In this document: in pieces, positions 59,349-64,000 of the stretch
How the letters are laid out: each line of letters starts with the position of its first letter
How positions within the stretch are numbered: the stretch's first letter is position 1
Assembly (NCBI GenBank): GCA_029983505.1
Contig: JASBZK010000002.1
Span: 28,637-92,636 of the forward strand
Direction: 5' to 3'
DNA: 64,000 bases
DNA from: Porphyromonas sp.
GTDB taxonomy: Bacteria > Bacteroidota > Bacteroidia > Bacteroidales > Porphyromonadaceae
The notes under the pieces: model-generated
Told to the model about the DNA's origin: nothing
The model's input: the letters and a program-made list of their open reading frames with translations, nothing else
Databases searched by the model: none
Program-made: the position numbers and the translations under genes

Positions 59349-59972
59349 ATGAGGTTGTATAGAGACTGTTTTAAGCGGGTGTTTGATTTTGCGGGGGCAC
59401 TGATACTTTTGGTGCTTCTGTCTCCGCTATTGCTTGCACTAACCATTTGGCTCCATTTTGCCAATAAAGGTGCCGGAGCCTTCTTCTCGCAAGAACGCCC
59501 CGGGAAAGACGAGAAGATCTTCAAGCTCTACAAGTTCAAGAGCATGACGGACGAAAGGGACTCTGACGGCAATCTCCTCCCCGATGCCCGGAGACTGACT
59601 CCTGTGGGGCGCTTTATCCGAAAGACCTCGCTTGATGAGTTACCCCAGTTCTGGAACGTCCTCCGTGGCGATATGTCCTTCATCGGCCCCCGTCCCCTCC
59701 TTGTACAATATCTTCCTCTTTACGATCACGAGCAACACAAGAGGCACCGGGTAAGACCCGGGATTACGGGATGGGCTCAAGTCAACGGACGAAATGCCAT
59801 CAGCTGGAACGAGAAGTTCAAACTCGACGTTTGGTATGCTGAAAACATTTCTCTACCTTTGGACTTGAAGATCGTCTTACTGACCCTAAAAAAAATCATC
59901 GTACGTGAGGGCATCAGTTCTGCCACAAGCGACACGATGGAACCATTTACAGGAAATCAAAATAACAGATGA
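59349..59972 (+). CDS. PglC-type initiating sugar-phosphate transferase
   Basis: 207 residues of the small, monotopic phosphoglycosyl transferase family. One N-terminal re-entrant hydrophobic helix (about 12-37), then FSQERPGKDEKIFKLYKFKS, TPVGRFIRKTSLDELPQFWN, the catalytic region MSFIGPRPLLVQYLPLYD, and RPGITGWAQVNGRNAISW. It transfers a sugar 1-phosphate to undecaprenyl phosphate, starting a capsule, LPS or glycoprotein glycan. Overlaps the PglD-like gene by 4 bases. Confidence 0.94.
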   Translation: MRLYRDCFKRVFDFAGALILLVLLSPLLLALTIWLHFANKGAGAFFSQERPGKDEKIFKLYKFKSMTDERDSDGNLLPDARRLTPVGRFIRKTSLDELPQFWNVLRGDMSFIGPRPLLVQYLPLYDHEQHKRHRVRPGITGWAQVNGRNAISWNEKFKLDVWYAENISLPLDLKIVLLTLKKIIVREGISSATSDTMEPFTGNQNNR

Positions 59973-60610
59973 AGGATATTGCCATTTATGGAGCCGGTGG
60001 ATTCGGTCGAGAAATAGCAGGGCTACTCGAATGGATAAACTCAGAGACCCCACTCTGGAACTTTATCGGCTTTTATGACGACAATCTCGCAAAGGGCACC
60101 GAGAATGAATTCGGCAAAGTCATAGGAGGAATCTCAGAGCTTAACGCCGTTTCGTCAGAGTTGGCTATTGCAGTGGCAATCGGTAGTCCCAAAGCTCTAA
60201 GAACAGTTGTCGAGAAGATTCAGAACTCAAACGTCTTTTTCCCAAACATCATTGCCCCTGACTTTCTGGTTCTACACCGCAAAAGCTTTGTAATCGGGAA
60301 AGGGAATTTGATTTGCAGGCAGTGTTATACTACTGTAAACGTAAGAATAGGCGACTTTAATATAATCAACGGATCCGTTGCCATTGGTCACGATAGCGAA
60401 ATAGGCAATTACAACGTTATTATGCCAAATGTCAATATATCCGGAAATGTTCGAATCGGCTCCAATAACTTTTTCGGTGTCAAATCAACTGTCCTACAAG
60501 GAATAGAAATAGGTAATAACACTAATATTGGAGGACAGAGTCTCATCTTAAGAAACACAGTGGACGGGAACACCTACATTGGAGTTCCTGCAAAGAAGCT
60601 CACAATATAA
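59969..60610 (+). CDS. PglD-type sugar N-acyltransferase
   Basis: 213 residues. N-terminal Rossmann-like part with IYGAGGFGREIAGLLEW, middle part with VAIGSPKALRTVVEKI, and a C-terminal left-handed beta-helix of hexapeptide repeats (about 110-213) with INGSVAIGHDSEIGNYNVIM, whose His should be the catalytic base. PglD and relatives N-acetylate a 4-amino sugar using acetyl-CoA. The following ACP, KASIII and SDR genes suggest the donor here might be an acyl-ACP. That is inference. Confidence 0.9.
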   Translation: MKDIAIYGAGGFGREIAGLLEWINSETPLWNFIGFYDDNLAKGTENEFGKVIGGISELNAVSSELAIAVAIGSPKALRTVVEKIQNSNVFFPNIIAPDFLVLHRKSFVIGKGNLICRQCYTTVNVRIGDFNIINGSVAIGHDSEIGNYNVIMPNVNISGNVRIGSNNFFGVKSTVLQGIEIGNNTNIGGQSLILRNTVDGNTYIGVPAKKLTI

Positions 60611-60638
60611 TCACTTTTCTAAATTGAAATAAACAACC

Positions 60639-60872
60639 ATGGATCAAAATTTATTCCTCAAGAAGTTCGCAGAGCAGTTCGAAGACACAGACCCTTCTGA
60701 AATTACGATAGCGACTAAGTTCAAAGAACTTGACGAGTGGAGTTCTATCACTGCACTTTCCATAATCGCAATGTGCGACGAAGAGTTTGACGCGAAAGTA
60801 AAGGGAGACGACATCCGTAACAGCCAAACTGTGGAGGATGTCTATAACATCGTCAAGGCTCAAAAAGCATGA
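60639..60872 (+). CDS. Specialised acyl carrier protein of the glycan locus
   Basis: 77 residues with the four-helix ACP pattern. In place of the D-S-L triplet it has DEWSSITAL; Ser36 is the probable phosphopantetheine site, as the W-S-S-(I/L/M) form occurs in dedicated carrier proteins. ISIIAMCDEEF-like helix III and SQTVEDVYNIV close the fold. It overlaps the KASIII gene by 4 bases, a strong sign that the two products act together. Confidence 0.85.
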   Translation: MDQNLFLKKFAEQFEDTDPSEITIATKFKELDEWSSITALSIIAMCDEEFDAKVKGDDIRNSQTVEDVYNIVKAQKA

Positions 60873-61921
60873 GTTTTCTGACTGTAAAAAATGTTCGGAT
60901 CGCAGGAGTATCAGCCTGCGTTCCCGAACAAATTGAAGAAAATAGCACTTTTCATCTCTTCTCCAAAGAGGAGGGAGAAAAGTTTATCGCAACTACCGGT
61001 GTAGAAAGGCACCACATAGCAGACAAAGAGGTAACTACTGCAGATCTTTGCATCAAAGCAGGTAATAAGCTCTTAGAAGATCTCAAATGGGACAAAGATG
61101 AGATTGACTGCATCATATTTGTAAGCCAAACTGCAGATTATATTCTGCCCGCCACGTCGTGTATTGTCCAAGAAAGAATGGGATTGTCTCAAGCTTGCTA
61201 TTCTTTAGATATTTCTTTGGGTTGTTCCGGTTGGGTATATGGACTAAGCGTCATTTCATCACTTCTTGGCAACGGGACGATGAAAAAAGGACTGCTTCTG
61301 GTTGGAGACACAATTACTAAGATTTGCTCCCCCAACGACAAAAGTACATACCCACTTTTTGGTGACTGTGGAACGGTTACCGCTCTTGAATTTAACAAAA
61401 ATGCAGAAGATTTAAAATTCACATTCAACACTGATGGGATAGAGAAGGAGACTATCATCGTTAAAGATGGAGGTTATCGTAATCCGTTCTCAGTAAACTC
61501 ATTGACTACTCATAGCTTTGGAGAAGGCATAGAGCACAACGACACCCAGCTTGTTTTGGACGGCATGGACGTGTTTGCTTTCGGCATATCCAAGGCGCCC
61601 TCTTCCGTGAAAGAACTCTCAGAGAAGTTTGACATCGATCTTGATGAAGTCGATTTCTTTGAGTTTCATCAAGCCAATATGATGAATGAGAAAATCAGGA
61701 AGAAACTAAAGCTTCCGGCAGAGAAAATGCTCTACTCACTTCGTGATTTTGGAAACACGAGTTCTGCCTCCATCCCACTCTCCATTGTGACCGACAAGCC
61801 ACACGAGATTCGGAATGACAGACATACCCACATTGCATGCGGGTTCGGTGTAGGTCTTTCTTGGGCATCCTGTTATTTTTCGACCGATAACATCGTTATC
61901 CCTGAGCTTATTATTTACTGA
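60869..61921 (+). CDS. 3-oxoacyl-ACP synthase III-like protein, first copy
   Basis: 350 residues of the FabH/KASIII thiolase fold. Cys119 in LDISLGCSGWVYGL is the nucleophile, His in FFEFHQANMMN and Asn in FGNTSSASIPLSI complete the triad. Conserved FVSQTADYILPATSC and GDCGTVTALEF are present. It condenses an acyl-CoA starter with malonyl-ACP. Its position after the dedicated ACP suggests that it makes a short 3-oxoacyl-ACP for glycan modification, not for fatty acids. Not identical in detail to the second copy at 62699. Confidence 0.92.
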   Translation: MSFLTVKNVRIAGVSACVPEQIEENSTFHLFSKEEGEKFIATTGVERHHIADKEVTTADLCIKAGNKLLEDLKWDKDEIDCIIFVSQTADYILPATSCIVQERMGLSQACYSLDISLGCSGWVYGLSVISSLLGNGTMKKGLLLVGDTITKICSPNDKSTYPLFGDCGTVTALEFNKNAEDLKFTFNTDGIEKETIIVKDGGYRNPFSVNSLTTHSFGEGIEHNDTQLVLDGMDVFAFGISKAPSSVKELSEKFDIDLDEVDFFEFHQANMMNEKIRKKLKLPAEKMLYSLRDFGNTSSASIPLSIVTDKPHEIRNDRHTHIACGFGVGLSWASCYFSTDNIVIPELIIY

Positions 61922-61946
61922 TTTCTATCACACAGCCACTTATTGT

Positions 61947-62690
61947 ATGTTCAATCCATTCTCGTTAGCGGATAAGACCGTATTAGTAACCGGAGCCTCA
62001 TCAGGAATCGGGAAAGCCATCGCAATTGTTTCATCCAAGATGGGGGCAAGAGTAGTCATCACCGGGAGAAATAGACAGCGCCTTGATGAAACTCTCGTAC
62101 AGCTCCACGGGAAAGGACACAAAGCCATTATTGCCGATTTGAGCCGACAAGAAGAAATAAAGCTACTTATAGACGAGGTACCCGAGCTGGACGGGATAGT
62201 AAATTGTGCAGGACTCACCATTCCAAAGCCGTTTAAGTTTTACAGCAATGAAGATGCGGAGAAAGTGATGCAAGTTAACTTCTTTGCACCTATGATTATC
62301 ACGCGTGACCTTGTTAAGTCTAAGAAACTCAAAAAAGGCTCTTCCATTGTTTTCATTTCTTCCATCAACGGGCTATGGGTATCATCCTCTGGTGGAAGCC
62401 TGTATGCAGCATCGAAAGGAGCCGTGAACGGGCTTTGCAAAACGCTTGCGATCGAGCTTGCACCTCATATCCGAGTCAACACGGTAAACCCCGGTATGGT
62501 TAACACAGGTATTTATGATTCTGGAATCGTAACGAAGGAACAACTCCAAGAAGATGCAAAAAAATACCCCTTAAAACGCTACGGAGAGCCAGAAGAGATT
62601 GCGAATGCCGTTGTTTTTCTTCTCTCTGATGCCAGCTCATTTATGACCGGTTCCCATTTGCTAATAGACGGAGGATTCACATTGCAGTAA
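61947..62690 (+). CDS. Short-chain dehydrogenase/reductase, FabG-like
   Basis: 247 residues. NAD(P)-binding VLVTGASSGIGKAIA, IVNCAGLT, Ser in FISSINGLW, and Tyr-Lys in SLYAASKGAVNGL; the end FMTGSHLLIDGGF is typical of classical SDRs. Between two KASIII genes and next to an ACP, it most likely reduces a 3-oxoacyl-ACP to the 3-hydroxyacyl form, although direct action on a keto-sugar is also possible. Confidence 0.9.
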   Translation: MFNPFSLADKTVLVTGASSGIGKAIAIVSSKMGARVVITGRNRQRLDETLVQLHGKGHKAIIADLSRQEEIKLLIDEVPELDGIVNCAGLTIPKPFKFYSNEDAEKVMQVNFFAPMIITRDLVKSKKLKKGSSIVFISSINGLWVSSSGGSLYAASKGAVNGLCKTLAIELAPHIRVNTVNPGMVNTGIYDSGIVTKEQLQEDAKKYPLKRYGEPEEIANAVVFLLSDASSFMTGSHLLIDGGFTLQ

Positions 62691-62698
62691 GTATATCT

Positions 62699-63700
62699 AT
62701 GAATGCATTTATCAAAGCCATCGCGTACACACTCGGAGACAATGAGGTCACGAATGAGCAATTGTCATCAGAGTTTCCGGAATGGAGCGTGGAAAAGATC
62801 GCCCAAAAGGTCGGTATAAATAAGCGGTATATAGCAAGCGAGAGACAGACATCCTCCGACTTAGCCGTATTCGCAGCAGAGAAGCTGTTTACAGCTCATC
62901 CAGAGACAAAACGAGAAGACGTGGACTTTATCCTATTCTGCACCCAGAGTCCTGACTATTTTCTGCCGACCTCAGCTTGCCTTATTCAAGAAAGGTTAGG
63001 TCTTCCGACTACTTGTGGAGCCTTGGATTTCAATCTCGGATGTTCCGGATACGTGTATGGACTTTCCCTTGCGAAAGGGCTTGTTGTGTCGGGGATCGCT
63101 CGAAACATTCTTCTGCTGACTGGAGAAACATATTCCAAGTTTATTCACACCAAGGACAAAGGCAATAGAACCATATTTGGAGATGCAGGTTCTGCCACTT
63201 TAATCTCCACGGAGGGCTTTGCAGAAATCGGTGACTTCGTTTTAGGCACGGATGGGAAAGGGGCGGACAACCTCATTGTAAAATCAGGAGCCTACAGACA
63301 TAAGCATCCGTACGACGATCTAACGTTTGACGACAAAGGGAATCCAAGATCCTCCGACTTTCTTTATATGAATGGGACTGAAATCTTCTCATTCAGTCAA
63401 GAAAGAGTTCCTGAAATGGTTAATGCACTAATCACCAAGAGCGGACTTTCTCCAGAGGAGATTGACGGCTACGTCTTTCATCAGGCAAATTCTTTTATGC
63501 TCGACTTCTTAAGAAAGAAGCTAAAAATCGCGAAAGACAAATTCTATTACCATATGTCGGAAGTGGGAAATACGGTTTCGTCTACAATACCCATCGTCCT
63601 TTTTGAGAAAAGGAAAGAGAACATCCTGCACGGGACAGTGCTGATTGCCGGTTTTGGTGTTGGCTATTCTTGGGGAGGATGCATTCTTAACATCCGATGA
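62699..63700 (+). CDS. 3-oxoacyl-ACP synthase III-like protein, second copy
   Basis: 333 residues. Cys115 in DFNLGCSGYVYGLSLAKGL, His in YVFHQANSFMLDFL and Asn in VGNTVSSTIPIVLF form the KASIII triad. It shares with the 60869 copy the block of CTQSPDYFLPTSACLIQE type, so the two are paralogues, but clearly diverged. Two KASIII enzymes around one SDR suggest either two starter units or that one acts as an acyltransferase, not a condensing enzyme. Starts 8 bases after the SDR gene. Confidence 0.9.
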   Translation: MNAFIKAIAYTLGDNEVTNEQLSSEFPEWSVEKIAQKVGINKRYIASERQTSSDLAVFAAEKLFTAHPETKREDVDFILFCTQSPDYFLPTSACLIQERLGLPTTCGALDFNLGCSGYVYGLSLAKGLVVSGIARNILLLTGETYSKFIHTKDKGNRTIFGDAGSATLISTEGFAEIGDFVLGTDGKGADNLIVKSGAYRHKHPYDDLTFDDKGNPRSSDFLYMNGTEIFSFSQERVPEMVNALITKSGLSPEEIDGYVFHQANSFMLDFLRKKLKIAKDKFYYHMSEVGNTVSSTIPIVLFEKRKENILHGTVLIAGFGVGYSWGGCILNIR

Positions 63701-64000
63701 GTCTCAAGAAATAATAAAGATATGGCTGACGCCCACCCATCTTAGAAAGCGATGAAGTCTCCTTTGACACAAGACGCACGCATTAAAAATTGCGCCGACG
63801 AAGTATCGAAGAATAATATCCCTTCTCGGCTTCACGCACGAGAGTAATCTTGGATTGTTTCTAATATGAGAGTACGTCCCGGTCACGAAGCACTCACTTA
63901 AGACGGGAACTATGTTCTTCTTCCCCACAGAGATTGAGCAAGGGAAGATCCCCGAACGGGAGCAATCCGGATATCGGGCAAAAGAAGTGCTGCTGCTTAA
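63701..64000 (+). other. Region with no recognised gene at the right edge
   Basis: No convincing complete gene. A frame opens with ATG at 63912 (MFFFPTEIEQGKIPEREQSG) and runs past the edge without a stop for 29 codons; I do not recognise it. No 23-nt array, tRNA or terminator was seen. Confidence 0.3.

Noticed and set aside
63704..63928. 74-codon frame on the minus strand at the right edge
   Set aside because: No recognisable motif, no promoter box and low-complexity content; probably non-coding.

Overview
The window looks like chromosomal DNA of a Bacteroidota, most likely a Porphyromonas-like member of the Bacteroidales. The evidence is SusC/SusD pairs, two GH92 alpha-mannosidases, a bifunctional fucokinase/GDP-fucose pyrophosphorylase, an anaerobic sulfatase maturase, a split LysO, a GT3-type glycogen synthase, PPi-dependent phosphofructokinase, many TAnnTTTG (-7) promoter boxes and no clear Shine-Dalgarno sites. 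The species was not determined. The first 55 kb is G+C rich by eye; parts of the last 9 kb are visibly more A+T rich.

Layout. 1-9.8 kb: end of a susD, ansA plus an MBL hydrolase, a thioredoxin-like exported protein, split lysine exporter genes, purN, the acpP-fabF-rnc cluster, a DUF2007 protein and a START-like protein. 10.2-21 kb: a glycan-utilisation locus (susC, susD, a PI-specific phospholipase C, a GH92 lipoprotein and a metallophosphatase, the last two with related C-terminal PA14 domains). 21-31 kb: tig, ffh, folD, a PgpH-type HD phosphodiesterase, an ECF sigma/anti-sigma-like/Spy-like trio, an HU-SPOR protein and an exported flavodoxin. 31-50 kb: oxidoreductase, amidinotransferase, fkp, radA, sulfatase maturase, coiled-coil lipoprotein, rsmI, a zinc metallopeptidase, pyrH, glycosyltransferase, second GH92, tRNA-Gln, GT3 glycogen synthase, lipoprotein, ruvC. 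50-55 kb: nadB-nadC-nadA and pfp. 55.6-63.7 kb: a surface-glycan locus (PglF/CapD-like dehydratase, PglC-like transferase, PglD-like acyltransferase, ACP, KASIII, SDR, KASIII) interrupted by an ATPase + DUF4276 pair that looks like a defence module.

The main unexplained structure is a dispersed repeat family: 16 short arrays between 1.3 and 49.8 kb. Each is normally four copies of an 11-bp near-palindromic core (CGGTCYGTAYC or its reverse complement) on an almost exact 23-nt grid. The copies switch orientation without leaving the grid. Fifteen arrays are intergenic and one lies in frame inside fkp. No array was seen in the last 14 kb. From memory they resemble the 23-nt minisatellite/MITE called BrickBuilt in P. 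gingivalis; whether they are homologous is not known.

Other points of interest: the PI-PLC signal sequence is in a different frame from the enzyme and joined to it at T TTT TTC; the second GH92 has Gln where the first has the predicted catalytic acid Glu; a (TA)9 tract lies 4 bp before the start codon of the first glycan-locus gene; and an acyl-ACP pathway is linked to a PglD-like transferase.
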